64,000 nucleotides of DNA from UBA11606 sp964504305 (GCA_964504305.1 CAZDEB010000012.1:37957-101956); one strand, 5' to 3'; shown: positions 17,851 through 26,401, numbered from the stretch's first letter. A program made the numbers and translations. The notes: a model not told the origin generated them from the letters alone.

Positions 17851-18879
17851 ATGACCTCACCAACCGGCATCAACGCCGAAGCTGTCACCGACTGGATGCG
17901 CAGCCACATCGACGGTCTCACCGCGCCCCTTCAGTTCGAACTGATCACCGGCGGAGCCTCGAACCTGACGTTTCGGGTCACCGACCGTTCCGGCGGCCGG
18001 TACGTCTTGAGAAGGCCGCCCACTGGCCATGTGCTGGCCAGCGCTCACGACATGAGCCGCGAGTACCGAGTGATTGCCGCCCTCGCCGACACACCAGTTC
18101 CTGTACCGCGCGCCATAGGGCTTTGCCGCGACGAGAACGTCAACGGGGCCGACTTCTATGTGATGGGTTTTGTTGACGGCCAGATCGTCTTCGATCATGC
18201 CGATGGCGAAGCCTACGATCCAAGCAAACGTGAAGGACTCGCTCATTCGCTCGTCGACACGTTGGCGGCCCTTCATTCGCTCGATCCGGCCAAGGTCGGG
18301 CTTGGTGATCTCGGTCGAACCGAGGACTATTGCGCCCGTCAGCTTCGCCGCTGGAAACGCCAAATCGACGAGGGCTCCGACCGCGATCTCGACTTGTTCC
18401 AGACGTTGCACGCCCGACTGGTTGACACCATCCCAGACCAGCAAGGAGCCGGAATCGTTCATGGCGATTTTCGCCTCGACAACTGCATGACCGGCCCCGA
18501 CGGCAAAGTCGCCGCGGTTCTCGACTGGGAGCTTTGCACGCTCGGCGACGTGCTGGCCGATCTGGCCGGCATGGTCATGTGGTGGGGGGACGATCCCATG
18601 GCCCTTGGCCGGCTCGCTGACGTACCGACCAAGGCCGACGGCTTCGGTAGCGCCGACGACGTCGTCGCTCGCTACGGCAAGACCTCCGATCGCGATCTCA
18701 CCGACCTGCCTTGGTACGTGGCTTTTCAACATTGGCGGCTCGCGGCGATCAGCGAAGGGGTCAGAGTTCGTTATGCCGCGGGGGCAATGGGTGACCAGCA
18801 AGGGGCGATCGACAGCGAGGCTCGAATCGGCATCGACTACCTCTTGTCCTCAGCTCAACGTTGGCTCGACCGACCGTGA
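17851..18879 (+). CDS. Aminoglycoside-phosphotransferase-fold kinase (ACAD10/11-type)
   Basis: A 342-residue APH-fold phosphotransferase. The kinase parts are GGASNLTFRVTDRSGGRYVLRR (nucleotide loop and Lys), the catalytic loop IVHGDFRLDN near residue 203-212 and the metal-binding AVLDWELCTLGD. This subgroup is close to the kinase domain of ACAD10/ACAD11, where it phosphorylates hydroxyacyl-CoA before dehydration; that role is an inference here. The ATG at 17851 begins a normal N-terminus. The stop overlaps the GTG of the YbaK gene, so it heads a tightly coupled four-gene operon. Confidence 0.85.
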   Translation: MTSPTGINAEAVTDWMRSHIDGLTAPLQFELITGGASNLTFRVTDRSGGRYVLRRPPTGHVLASAHDMSREYRVIAALADTPVPVPRAIGLCRDENVNGADFYVMGFVDGQIVFDHADGEAYDPSKREGLAHSLVDTLAALHSLDPAKVGLGDLGRTEDYCARQLRRWKRQIDEGSDRDLDLFQTLHARLVDTIPDQQGAGIVHGDFRLDNCMTGPDGKVAAVLDWELCTLGDVLADLAGMVMWWGDDPMALGRLADVPTKADGFGSADDVVARYGKTSDRDLTDLPWYVAFQHWRLAAISEGVRVRYAAGAMGDQQGAIDSEARIGIDYLLSSAQRWLDRP

Positions 18880-19349
18880 CGCCCGCTATCGAGTTGCTCC
18901 GGTCGCTCGGTATCGACCACCAGATTTCGGAGTACGAGCACGATCCGAACCACCCGTCCTACGGTGACGAGGCCGCCGAAGCGCTCGGCGTCGAACCCAA
19001 CACGGTGTTCAAAACTCTGATGGTCAGCCTGGACGATGGCCGACACGCCGTTGCTGTGGTCCCGGTCAGCTGCACGCTCGACCTCAAAGCCATCGCCGCG
19101 GCCGCTAACGCAAAGAAGGCGCGCCTGACCGAGGCCGCGACGGCCGAACGGCTCAGTGGCTACGTCGTTGGTGGCATCAGCGCGTTCGGACAAAAACGCC
19201 CGGGCGCGGTATTTGTGGATGAGTGGGCTACCGCGCTCGACCTGATGCACTGCAGCGGAGGTCGCCGCGGCCTCGAGATCGGCGTATCACCGCAAGCTTT
19301 TGTAGAGGCTCTCGGCGCAACATTCGCCGCGATAGCGTCGTGGCCATGA
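18876..19349 (+). CDS. ybaK: YbaK/EbsC-type aminoacyl-tRNA deacylase
   Basis: A 157-residue protein of the YbaK/prolyl-tRNA editing fold, which hydrolyses Cys-tRNA(Pro). Visible parts are SYGDEAAEALGVEPNTVFKTLMV (conserved Lys), AVVPVSCTLDLKAIA, KKARLTEAATAERLSGYVVGGISAFG and HCSGGRRGLEIGVSPQ. The GTG start overlaps the kinase stop (GTGA, 18876-18879), and its own TGA overlaps the ATG of the SelW-like gene (ATGA, 19346-19349). An editing enzyme next to a selenoprotein gene is notable, though YbaK genes occur in many contexts. Confidence 0.88.
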   Translation: MTPAIELLRSLGIDHQISEYEHDPNHPSYGDEAAEALGVEPNTVFKTLMVSLDDGRHAVAVVPVSCTLDLKAIAAAANAKKARLTEAATAERLSGYVVGGISAFGQKRPGAVFVDEWATALDLMHCSGGRRGLEIGVSPQAFVEALGATFAAIASWP

Positions 19350-19609
19350 GCCACCACATCGAAATCACCTACTGCGTGCCTTGAGATTATTCGTCTCGCG
19401 CCGTGAGCGCGACCCAAGACTTGCTCACCAACTACCAACACATCATCGCCGACCTCCAACTTGTCATGGGCAGTAAAGGCATCTTCGACGTAACGGTCGA
19501 CGGCCAAATGCTCTACAGCAAGGGTGAGACCGGGCGCCATGCCAACCCAGGAGAAGTGCTCGACTTGTTCACCGCTCATGTGGGTGACGTGAAGCGATAC
19601 GGCGATTGA
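19346..19609 (+). CDS. SelW/Rdx-family selenoprotein (CxxU; UGA at 19382-19384)
   Basis: An 87-residue thioredoxin-like SelT/SelW/SelH-type protein if TGA at 19382-19384 is selenocysteine 13. The redox motif is TYCVPUDY (Cys10-x-x-Sec13), at the position of the CxxC/CxxU in Rdx proteins. The remainder reads DLLTNYQHIIADLQLVMG, then GIFDVTVDGQMLYSK and the C-terminal EVLDLF helix, as in the family. Conventional calling starts only at 19403, after the UGA, losing the active site. The ATG overlaps the YbaK stop and the real TGA stop overlaps the TTG start of the decarboxylase gene, so the gene is intact within an operon. A SECIS-like hairpin follows the UGA. Confidence 0.88.
19385..19413 (+). 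promoter_or_regulatory. Candidate bacterial SECIS element of the SelW-like gene
   Basis: UCGCGC (19396-19401) pairs with GCGCGA (19407-19412) around loop CGUGA (19402-19406), 18-22 bases after the UGA. The stem can be lengthened by G19393-C19413 with bulged bases, similar to the bulge in the E. coli fdhF element. Loop contains GUG as in the other two copies. Confidence 0.65.
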
Positions 19610-21027
19610 GCGACATCACACCCAATCAGGTACCCGACGCCCGCGACCTCGACGAGTTCCGACGTAACGGCTACCAGCTGATCGACTGGATCGCCGATTA
19701 TCTCGGCGGACTCGAAGACCGCCCCGTCGTCGAGTCGGTCGCGCCGGGCGATGTCCGAGCAAAATTGCCGCCCCATGCCCCTGCCGCGCCCGAGCCGTTC
19801 GCCGCCATGCTCGGCGACCTCGACAAAATCGTGGTGCCCGGCCTTGCTCATTGGCAACACCCCAACTGGTTTGCCTACTTTCCGGCGATGTCTTCGCCGC
19901 CGGCGATTCTCGGCGAGTTGGCGGCCGCGGGCATGGGCGTGCAAGGGATGCTTTGGTCTACCTCGCCAGCTGTCACCGAGATCGAGTCTCACGTGCTCGA
20001 CTGGCTTGTCGACCTCACCGGCGTCCCCCAGAGTTGGAAAACCACAGGCCCCGGAGGCGGGGTGCTGCAAATGAGCGCATCCGACTCGACCCACACCGCG
20101 CTGGTCGTAGCCCGAGAACAATGCCGTAGACGCACCGGCGCACCGGCCGAGCAAATGGTGGTCTACACGTCGAACCAGGCCCACTCGTCGGTCGAAAAGG
20201 GAGCCAATGTTGCTGGCTACGGCCACGTCCGACTCCTCGATGTGGACAACAACTTCGCAGTGCCGGCTTCGGCTCTCGAGACGGCGATCGCCCAAGACAT
20301 CGCCAAAGGCCTGACGCCGGCGTTTGTGTGTGCCGCGGTAGGCACAACCGGCACGACCGCCATCGACCCGGTTCGCGAATTCGGCGAGATCGCCGCGATT
20401 CACGGGATCTGGCTACACGTCGACGCGGCCTACGCGGGTGCCGCCATGATTTGCGAAGAGTTCAGGGCTTATCAAGACGGGCTCGAACTCGCCCACAGCT
20501 ACACGTTCAACGCCCACAAGTGGCTGGCCACTAATTTCGACTGTTCGATTTTTTGGGTGGCCGACCGCCGTCCGTTGATCGACACCCTCAGCATTGTTCC
20601 GCCGTACCTTCGCAACAAGGCATCGGACACCGGCGAAGTCATCGACTATCGCGATTGGCACGTGCCACTCGGACGTCGTTTCCGCGCCCTCAAGTTGTGG
20701 TGGGTGATCCGGTCGTTCGGCGTCGACGGGCTGAAGGCCATGATCCGCGGTCACGTCGCCGAAGCCCAGGCGCTGCAGGCGTGGGTTGACTCGCACCCGC
20801 GCCTCGAGATCTTTGCTCCAACCCCGTTTGCGTTGGTGTCGTTTCACCATGTCGACGGCGACGACGCAACCGCGGCGTTGGCCGACTCGCTCAACGCCAA
20901 AGGCGTCTATGTCACCCCTTCGGTCGCCGGCGGCAAGAACTATGTTCGAGTGTCGATCGGTTCGACCTGGACCGAACCCGCTCACGTTGAGCGGCTACGC
21001 GATCTGATCGATCAGAGCGCGAACTGA
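19606..21027 (+). CDS. Aromatic-L-amino-acid-type PLP decarboxylase (group II)
   Basis: A 473-residue group II PLP decarboxylase (DDC/TDC/GAD type). Family parts are HWQHPNWFAYFPAMSSPPAILGEL, TGPGGGVLQMSASDSTHTALV, YTSNQAHSSVEKGANVAG, the cofactor Asp in WLHVDAAYAGAA and the Schiff-base lysine in NAHKWLATNFDCS (Lys305). It probably decarboxylates an aromatic amino acid (Trp, Tyr, Phe or Dopa) to an amine. The TTG start is coupled by TTGA to the SelW-like stop; no nearer ATG fits. The 3' end overlaps the convergent phosphatase gene by 16 bases. Physiological link with the kinase and redox protein in the operon is unknown. Confidence 0.88.
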   Translation: MSDITPNQVPDARDLDEFRRNGYQLIDWIADYLGGLEDRPVVESVAPGDVRAKLPPHAPAAPEPFAAMLGDLDKIVVPGLAHWQHPNWFAYFPAMSSPPAILGELAAAGMGVQGMLWSTSPAVTEIESHVLDWLVDLTGVPQSWKTTGPGGGVLQMSASDSTHTALVVAREQCRRRTGAPAEQMVVYTSNQAHSSVEKGANVAGYGHVRLLDVDNNFAVPASALETAIAQDIAKGLTPAFVCAAVGTTGTTAIDPVREFGEIAAIHGIWLHVDAAYAGAAMICEEFRAYQDGLELAHSYTFNAHKWLATNFDCSIFWVADRRPLIDTLSIVPPYLRNKASDTGEVIDYRDWHVPLGRRFRALKLWWVIRSFGVDGLKAMIRGHVAEAQALQAWVDSHPRLEIFAPTPFALVSFHHVDGDDATAALADSLNAKGVYVTPSVAGGKNYVRVSIGSTWTEPAHVERLRDLIDQSAN

Positions 21028-21560
21028 TCGCTCACCTCGGTGGCCAATCGTTCGAGTTGCAGATCTTGCACGACGCGCTGCGGCCCGGCCCCCGGCCTCG
21101 CCCGGCGGACCTCTCGAAGCGCGCCGTCGATGCCAAACCCGAGCCCAACCAGGGTGAGAGCGGCAATCAAACCGGCGCGACCTCGACCCGAACTGCAATG
21201 CACCACAACACTGTCGCCGTCGACCAACCGGGTACAGACCGCCGCAACCAGTGATTTCGTAGCCGAGTCAGAAGCGATTGAGCCGTCATCGATCGCCAAC
21301 CACAGCGCTTCGTGGGGTTGAGGTTCGTTGAGCCAAGCCTCGTATCCCGGCGCAAGCAACCCGAACTCGGCAAGGGGCAACAAGCACACCAAGGTGTCGG
21401 CGCCAAGCTGGTCGAGTAGCAAACCAGGATCAGTGCGAACCTTGTCCAACCCGCACAAGTACAGCGCGCCGGGGGCGCCGGGCACGGCCACCCGATCAAC
21501 TCCATCGATTGACGGGTTAGCCGACGCGGTGTCGCAACCGCTCAACTGACGTTTGGCCAT
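21012..21560 (-). CDS. Dual-specificity/tyrosine-type phosphatase-like protein
   Basis: A 182-residue protein with the cysteine phosphatase loop VVHCSSGRGRAGLIAALTLV (HCx5R signature) near residues 125-145. The region before it, LDQLGADTLVCLLPLAEF, resembles the helical lobe of dual-specificity phosphatases. The ATG at 21560 is preferred over the longer frame to 21635, whose extra residues look non-coding. Substrates are unknown: proteins, phosphoinositides and tRNA/nucleotide substrates are all possible in this superfamily. The gene is convergent with the decarboxylase and divergent from a CoA-transferase. Confidence 0.75.
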   Translation of the reverse strand: MAKRQLSGCDTASANPSIDGVDRVAVPGAPGALYLCGLDKVRTDPGLLLDQLGADTLVCLLPLAEFGLLAPGYEAWLNEPQPHEALWLAIDDGSIASDSATKSLVAAVCTRLVDGDSVVVHCSSGRGRAGLIAALTLVGLGFGIDGALREVRRARPGAGPQRVVQDLQLERLATEVSDQFAL

Positions 21561-21718
21561 CGCTCCTCCAGGCAACCCCAGGCACCCTCCGGGCACCCTC
21601 CAAGCAAGACAACAAAGAGTAGCGAAACCGGCCACACCAAGTGATGGATGGTCGGCGTATCTTCACCCCCCCCAATTTCGATACGGCACCAAGTCTCGGT
21701 CTCGGCCAGACTGGACAG

Positions 21719-22963
21719 ATGCGTCTCGGAGAAACTTTCAACGTCCAACCCGGCGACGAACCCCGCCCTCTGAGCGGCATCCGGGTCCTGGCCGCCGAAC
21801 AAATGGCGGCTCTGCCGTTTGCTACCCAACTTCTGGGACGCCTTGGGGCCGAAGTCGTCAAGGTCGAACATCCCAGCGGCGGCGAGAGCGGCCGAGGCTC
21901 GGTCCCCTTCGTGACCGACCCCGAGGGTCGCGCCGTTGGCGCGACCTTCCTGCGCAACAACTTCTCGAAAAAGTCGGTCACCATCGACCTCAAGAACCCC
22001 CGCGGCGTCGAACTCTTTTTGGCCCTCAGCAAGAAGTTCGACGTGGTCGCCGAAAACTTCAAAGCCGGCACGGCCGACCGCCTGGGCATCGGCTACGACG
22101 CGGTGGCGGCAATCCATCCCGAAGTCGTTTACCTCTCGGTGTCAGGGTTCGGCAACGATCCCGCCTCGCCGTACGTCCACCGCGCGGCTTACGCGGCTGT
22201 CGTCGAAGCAATGTCGGGCATCTACGAGTACAAACGACGCGAAGGGCGTCGCCCGACCGCCAATCCCGTGGGTGCGCTCGGCGACATCAGTTCGGCGCTG
22301 TTCGGCGTGATCGGGATTCTGGCCGCGCTGCGTCAACGCGATCTTCGCGGCTACGGCCAGCACATCGATATCGCGATGCTCGACGCCACCATGGCGATGA
22401 CCGACATCGTCACCAACTTTGTGTCGATGGGGATTCCCGACGAGCAATCAAGTGGCATCGGCATAGTCGAAACCTTCGCCGCCGGGGAGGGACATTTTGT
22501 GCTGCAAGTGGTTCGAGAGCACCATTTTGCATCGGTGGCCAAACTCACTGGCAACGCCGATTGGCTCAGCGACGAACGGTTCGCAACTCGCGCCGGCTGG
22601 CAGCAACATTTCGAATCGATCATCCGGCCCGCAATCGAGTCGTGGGCGGCCGACAAGACCAACCGCGAAGCGGTGGCCTTGCTCGCGGCTGAAGGGATAG
22701 CGGCCGGGGAATCCAACACCAGCACCGAGATTGTGTCCGATCCCCACGTCGAGGCCCGCAACATGTTGGTGGCAATGGACCATCCCCAGGGCGGCGATCC
22801 GATCCTCGTGCCGGGTAACCCGATCAAGATGTCACGAACCGCCGAGGGACCAGAGACTCGGGTGCCATGGCTGGGCGAACACACCGAGACGGTTCTGGGC
22901 GCCGAACTTGGTCTCGACCACCACGAGATCGACGCTCTCCGGGAACTAGGAATACTGGGCTGA
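21719..22963 (+). CDS. Class III CoA-transferase (CaiB/BaiF family)
   Basis: A 414-residue CaiB/BaiF protein from the ATG at 21719; the frame stays open to 21641, so a longer start is possible. Visible family parts are LSGIRVLAAEQMAALPFATQLLGRLGAEVVKVEHP, KKSVTIDLKNPRGVELF, YLSVSGFGNDP and the expected catalytic Asp in GQHIDIAMLDATMAM. The C-terminal part contains SDPHVEARNMLVAMDHP, common to family III. It precedes the operator and an acyl-CoA dehydrogenase on the same strand. It is probably an activation step of a carboxylic acid before beta-oxidation. A nine-C run lies at 21666-21674 just upstream. Confidence 0.87.
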   Translation: MRLGETFNVQPGDEPRPLSGIRVLAAEQMAALPFATQLLGRLGAEVVKVEHPSGGESGRGSVPFVTDPEGRAVGATFLRNNFSKKSVTIDLKNPRGVELFLALSKKFDVVAENFKAGTADRLGIGYDAVAAIHPEVVYLSVSGFGNDPASPYVHRAAYAAVVEAMSGIYEYKRREGRRPTANPVGALGDISSALFGVIGILAALRQRDLRGYGQHIDIAMLDATMAMTDIVTNFVSMGIPDEQSSGIGIVETFAAGEGHFVLQVVREHHFASVAKLTGNADWLSDERFATRAGWQQHFESIIRPAIESWAADKTNREAVALLAAEGIAAGESNTSTEIVSDPHVEARNMLVAMDHPQGGDPILVPGNPIKMSRTAEGPETRVPWLGEHTETVLGAELGLDHHEIDALRELGILG

Positions 22964-22978
22964 GGCCCGGCGTGCCTA

Positions 22979-23001
22979 CAATCTGACGGACCGTCAGATT
23001 G
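22979..23001. promoter_or_regulatory. 23-base perfect palindromic operator before acyl-CoA dehydrogenase
   Basis: CAATCTGACGG - A - CCGTCAGATTG is a perfect inverted repeat with 11-base arms, the best copy of the YCTGAC-N5-GTCAGR element. It lies 10-32 bases before the GTG start at 23011, so a bound repressor would cover the ribosome-binding/initiation region or core promoter. Confidence 0.75.
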
Positions 23002-23010
23002 AAGGTGCCT

Positions 23011-24234
23011 GTGGATTTCGAGTTCACCCCCGACCAACAACAGTTCTCCGTGGACGTCAAGGAATTCCTCGACCAAAACGACGACCCCGATGTGTTCGAC
23101 GTGACACGAGAGAACATGGCGCAAATCGTTGACACGGCCAAACGTCGCGCCTTCATGAAGAAGCTCGGACACAAAGGGTGGCTGGGGATCACTTGGCCCG
23201 AGAAATACAACGGTTCCAACGGCGAAGGGGTGTATGAGTACATCCTCAACGAGCAACTGGCCGGCCGCGGCGGACCCCAAATCGGCAAAGGCGTCGGCAT
23301 CATCGGCAAGACGCTCATTGCCCACGGCTCCGACAAGCTCAAAGACGAATTCCTTCCTCAAATCCTCGAAAACGATGTCGAGTTTGCGGTGGGCTACTCC
23401 GAACCCGATGCCGGCTCCGACGCCGCGTCGATGCGGCTCAGAGCCGACCGAATCACCAGCGACGCCGGCGAAAACGGCTGGATACTCAACGGTCAGAAAA
23501 CCTGGACCACGTCGGCCCATTTTGCCGAGTGGTACTGGGTCGGGGCTCGCACCGATCCCGACAACAAGCACATGGGGATCACGTTGATGTTGGTGCCCCT
23601 CGACCAAGAGGGCATCACCATCACCGGTATCTGGACGATGGGCGACGAACGCACCAACGAAGTGTGGTTCGACGATGTGTTTGTGTCCGATGATTACGTC
23701 GTTGGCGAGATCAACTACGGATTTCGCTACATCAGCCAAGCGCTCGATCTCGAGCGGTTCACCATGTTCACCATGTCGCCGATTCTCCAGCGACTCGATC
23801 TGCTCACCGACTACGTCAATTCGACTCAACGCGACGGCGAACCGCTCCGCGACGACCCATTGATTCGTACCCGACTCGCCCAACTGCATACCGACGCCGA
23901 AGTCGCGCGAGTCATGGGCCTCAAGTTCGTGAACGAGGCCGTCAAGGTCGAACGCGCTCACAAGGAAGGCAAGGAAGGGTTCCAACCGCCCACCGTCGAA
24001 GCATCCGAATACAAGCTGTTCGCCACCGAACTTTCCAAGCGGTTGGCCGACGCGGCCATGGATATTGGCGGGCCGGGCTCTCAGCTACGGGTCCACACCG
24101 ACGACGCGCCAATGAAGGGCCGGTCCGAGTCGACTTACCGCTACACCGTCATAGACACGATCGGCGGCGGTTCCTCAGAGATCCAGCGCAACATCATTTC
24201 GCGACGCGGCCTCGGCCTGCCAAAAAACTTCTGA
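23011..24234 (+). CDS. Acyl-CoA dehydrogenase
   Basis: A 407-residue acyl-CoA dehydrogenase; the GTG at 23011 (MDFEFTPDQQQF) gives a normal N-terminus, while the TTG at 22999 lies inside the palindromic operator. Family parts include VGYSEPDAGSDAASMRLRA (FAD/substrate loop), WILNGQKTWTTSAHFAEW and the C-terminal GGGSSEIQRNIISRRGLG. The residue at the usual catalytic Glu near the C-terminus is not clear, so it may pair with a second subunit, as in mycobacterial alpha2-beta2 FadE complexes; the gene at 26405 is the nearest candidate. It probably desaturates a CoA-activated side chain in the catabolic cluster 21.7-27.5 kb. Confidence 0.87.
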   Translation: MDFEFTPDQQQFSVDVKEFLDQNDDPDVFDVTRENMAQIVDTAKRRAFMKKLGHKGWLGITWPEKYNGSNGEGVYEYILNEQLAGRGGPQIGKGVGIIGKTLIAHGSDKLKDEFLPQILENDVEFAVGYSEPDAGSDAASMRLRADRITSDAGENGWILNGQKTWTTSAHFAEWYWVGARTDPDNKHMGITLMLVPLDQEGITITGIWTMGDERTNEVWFDDVFVSDDYVVGEINYGFRYISQALDLERFTMFTMSPILQRLDLLTDYVNSTQRDGEPLRDDPLIRTRLAQLHTDAEVARVMGLKFVNEAVKVERAHKEGKEGFQPPTVEASEYKLFATELSKRLADAAMDIGGPGSQLRVHTDDAPMKGRSESTYRYTVIDTIGGGSSEIQRNIISRRGLGLPKNF

Positions 24235-24249
24235 GATGAGAACCGTTCG

Positions 24250-25416
24250 ATGACTGTTGGTGCCCTCGAAGGGATCCGCGTTCTCGACCTTGCGTCGGTC
24301 GGGCCCGGGGCTCGCGCGTCGCGGATTTTGTCGGACTACGGCGCCGAGGTCATCAAGGTTGGTCCTACACCGCGCCATGGTGGCGTTCAGCTCACTCCCC
24401 CGTTCTACGCCTACAGCGGACATCGTCTGATGAAACGAGTCCTGCTCGATCTCAAGAACGACGACGGCCGGCAAGCGTTCTTGGACCTCGCGGCCACTGC
24501 CGACGTGGTCCTCGAGAGTTTCCGCCCCGGAGTGGTCGATCGACTCGGCATCGGGTTCGAGCAAGTGGCGGCCCTCAACTCGCGCTTGGTCTACTGCTCG
24601 ACCAGCGGATTCGGACAAACAGGACCCAAGAGTGGCTGGGCTGGTCACGACGTCAACTACTTGGCCCTGTCGGGGTACCTCGATTGCACCGGCCGCCGCG
24701 CCGACGGGTCGCCTCCCCTGCCCGGCGCTACGGTCGCCGATATCGCCGCCGGGGGCATGCACGCGGTAATGGCGATCATGGCGGCGCTGCTGCGACGCGA
24801 GAAGACCGGCGCGGGCGAACTGCTCGACGTGTCGATCGCCGACGGCGCGTTCGGACTGATGTCGCTTTACGTCGACGAATACCTCGCCACCGGCACCGAA
24901 CCGGGCCCTGGCCACTACATCCTCACCGGCAAATTCGCTTGCTACGACACCTACGGCTGCTCCGACGGCCGCCATGTCGCAGTCGGGGCAATCGAACCGG
25001 TGTTTTGGCGAAACCTCTGCCGCGAGTTGGGCCTCGAACGGTACGCCGATCAACAAATGAATGTCGAAGCCCAAGCCGAAATCCGAGCGGCGATGGCGTC
25101 GGTTCTAGCCACCAAGACCCGCGACCAGTGGGCCAGTCGACTCGGGCCGGCCGATTGCTGCGTGTCGCCGGTCTTGACCGTGGCCGAGGCAACGACCGAC
25201 GAGCACTACGCCGAACGAAAAGTCGTGGTTGATGCAGTGCACGAAACCGAGGGACCGTTTCGCCAAACTGGCGCGGTGTGGGCCGCCACAAATCGTCCGA
25301 CCGAGCCTTATTCGGTGCGCCCTGGCGACGCTACAGATACCGGCGCGCTCCTAACCGAAGCCGGCTACACCCCCGATCGACTTGGTGCGCTACTCGAACA
25401 AGGAGTCGTCTTGTGA
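24250..25416 (+). CDS. Class III CoA-transferase / alpha-methylacyl-CoA racemase-like
   Basis: A 388-residue CaiB/BaiF protein. Family parts are LEGIRVLDLASVGPGARASRILSDYGAEVIKV, RVLLDLKNDDGRQAFLDLA, STSGFGQTGPKSGWAGHDVNYLALSG and the acid pair in GAGELLDVSIADGAFG. The GHDVNYLALSG stretch is strongly reminiscent of alpha-methylacyl-CoA racemases, which invert the 2-methyl stereocentre of branched chains such as sterol side chains, so that is the favoured role. Its stop overlaps the GTG of the next gene, and it follows the acyl-CoA dehydrogenase by 15 bases. Confidence 0.85.
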   Translation: MTVGALEGIRVLDLASVGPGARASRILSDYGAEVIKVGPTPRHGGVQLTPPFYAYSGHRLMKRVLLDLKNDDGRQAFLDLAATADVVLESFRPGVVDRLGIGFEQVAALNSRLVYCSTSGFGQTGPKSGWAGHDVNYLALSGYLDCTGRRADGSPPLPGATVADIAAGGMHAVMAIMAALLRREKTGAGELLDVSIADGAFGLMSLYVDEYLATGTEPGPGHYILTGKFACYDTYGCSDGRHVAVGAIEPVFWRNLCRELGLERYADQQMNVEAQAEIRAAMASVLATKTRDQWASRLGPADCCVSPVLTVAEATTDEHYAERKVVVDAVHETEGPFRQTGAVWAATNRPTEPYSVRPGDATDTGALLTEAGYTPDRLGALLEQGVVL

Positions 25417-25931
25417 CCGAGTTGCCATCGTCGATCACCGATTCGATCGGTCAGCCCCAATACCCCAAGACGGCAAACTTTCCGGTCGAGTCGAGCTACT
25501 CCTGGAACACGTTGTCGGCCACCGAGAACGCCAACCCTCTCTATTGGGACGAGGCAGTAGCGGCCGAACTCACCAACGGCATGACCGTTCCGCCGTCGAC
25601 GCTGTCGCTGTGGATGCGGCCCCACCGATGGGAACCCGGCGCGACCGAGGAACTCGTTGCTCTTCAGGTTCACTTCGACCTCAAATCTGCTCTCAACCTG
25701 CCCGAAGCAATCATGAGCGACAACACGCTCATCTTGCACGAGCCCGTCCGACCCGGAGACGTGATCTCGCACCATCAGATCCTGCGGTCGATCAGCGAAC
25801 CCAAAACAACCAAACTCGGCTCGGGCCGGTTCTGGGTGATCGACATCGAATACCACAATCAAAACGGGACCCTGGTCGGGATCGAGAGCTACACCGGCTT
25901 TGGCTACCGCCGAGCGGAGGTCCAAGCATGA
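25413..25931 (+). CDS. MaoC/FAS1-like hot-dog dehydratase subunit (N-terminal type)
   Basis: A 172-residue hot-dog-fold protein. The segment YSWNTLSATENANPLYWDEAVAAE and LHEPVRPGDVISHHQILRSI match the MaoC-N/FAS1-like dehydratase domain, which usually supports but does not carry the catalytic D/H pair. Its GTG overlaps the preceding stop (GTGA) and its TGA overlaps the next ATG (ATGA). Such paired short MaoC proteins form heteromeric enoyl-CoA hydratases (ChsH1-ChsH2 in mycobacterial cholesterol side-chain degradation are the known model); that analogy is inferred from size and order. Confidence 0.72.
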   Translation: MTELPSSITDSIGQPQYPKTANFPVESSYSWNTLSATENANPLYWDEAVAAELTNGMTVPPSTLSLWMRPHRWEPGATEELVALQVHFDLKSALNLPEAIMSDNTLILHEPVRPGDVISHHQILRSISEPKTTKLGSGRFWVIDIEYHNQNGTLVGIESYTGFGYRRAEVQA

Positions 25932-26401
25932 GTTTCTTGATGCTCGAGGACATATCCGTTGGCCAAACATTGCCGCCGCTGAGCTACGACGTGACCGCCA
26001 CCACAGTCGTGCTTGGGGCGTTGGCGAGCCGCGATTGGCGGCCGATGCATCACGACTACAAATTCGCCACCGTTCGCAACGGCACCCAGGACATCTTTCT
26101 CAACACGCCAAATCTGGCGGCGTGGTTCGAGCGCTACATCACCGACTGGACCGGGCCGCGGGGCCGCATCGGTCGGATGACGTTTCGTATGCGCGACTCG
26201 ATCTATCCCGACGACCAAATGGTATTCAACGCCTCCGTTACGGCCACCTCGACCGACGTCCAAGGCTGCGGCTGGGTCGACCTCGACATTGCCGTCACGG
26301 TCGGCGACCGAACCTGCACTACGTGCGACGCTCGCGTTGCCGTCCCGGTTTCCCAATCCGACAATCCCTGGTCTCGCCGCGGCGAGGCGTGGGCTCCCTG
26401 A
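25928..26401 (+). CDS. MaoC-like hot-dog hydratase subunit
   Basis: A 157-residue hot-dog-fold protein with LEDISVGQTLPPLSYDVTAT at the N-terminus and the stretch ASRDWRPMHHDYKFA, where an Asp/His pair in the normal MaoC position (D-x-x-P-x-H) is visible. This suggests it is the catalytic half of an enoyl-CoA hydratase together with the upstream short MaoC protein, to which it is translationally coupled. It ends 3 bases before the ATG of the next acyl-CoA dehydrogenase. Substrate unknown. Confidence 0.72.
   Translation: MSFLMLEDISVGQTLPPLSYDVTATTVVLGALASRDWRPMHHDYKFATVRNGTQDIFLNTPNLAAWFERYITDWTGPRGRIGRMTFRMRDSIYPDDQMVFNASVTATSTDVQGCGWVDLDIAVTVGDRTCTTCDARVAVPVSQSDNPWSRRGEAWAP

Noticed and set aside
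19403..19609. Short Rdx-like open frame starting after the UGA as a separate gene
   Set aside because: It lacks the CxxU site and a ribosome-binding site; the in-frame ATG at 19346 overlapping the YbaK stop gives the full protein.
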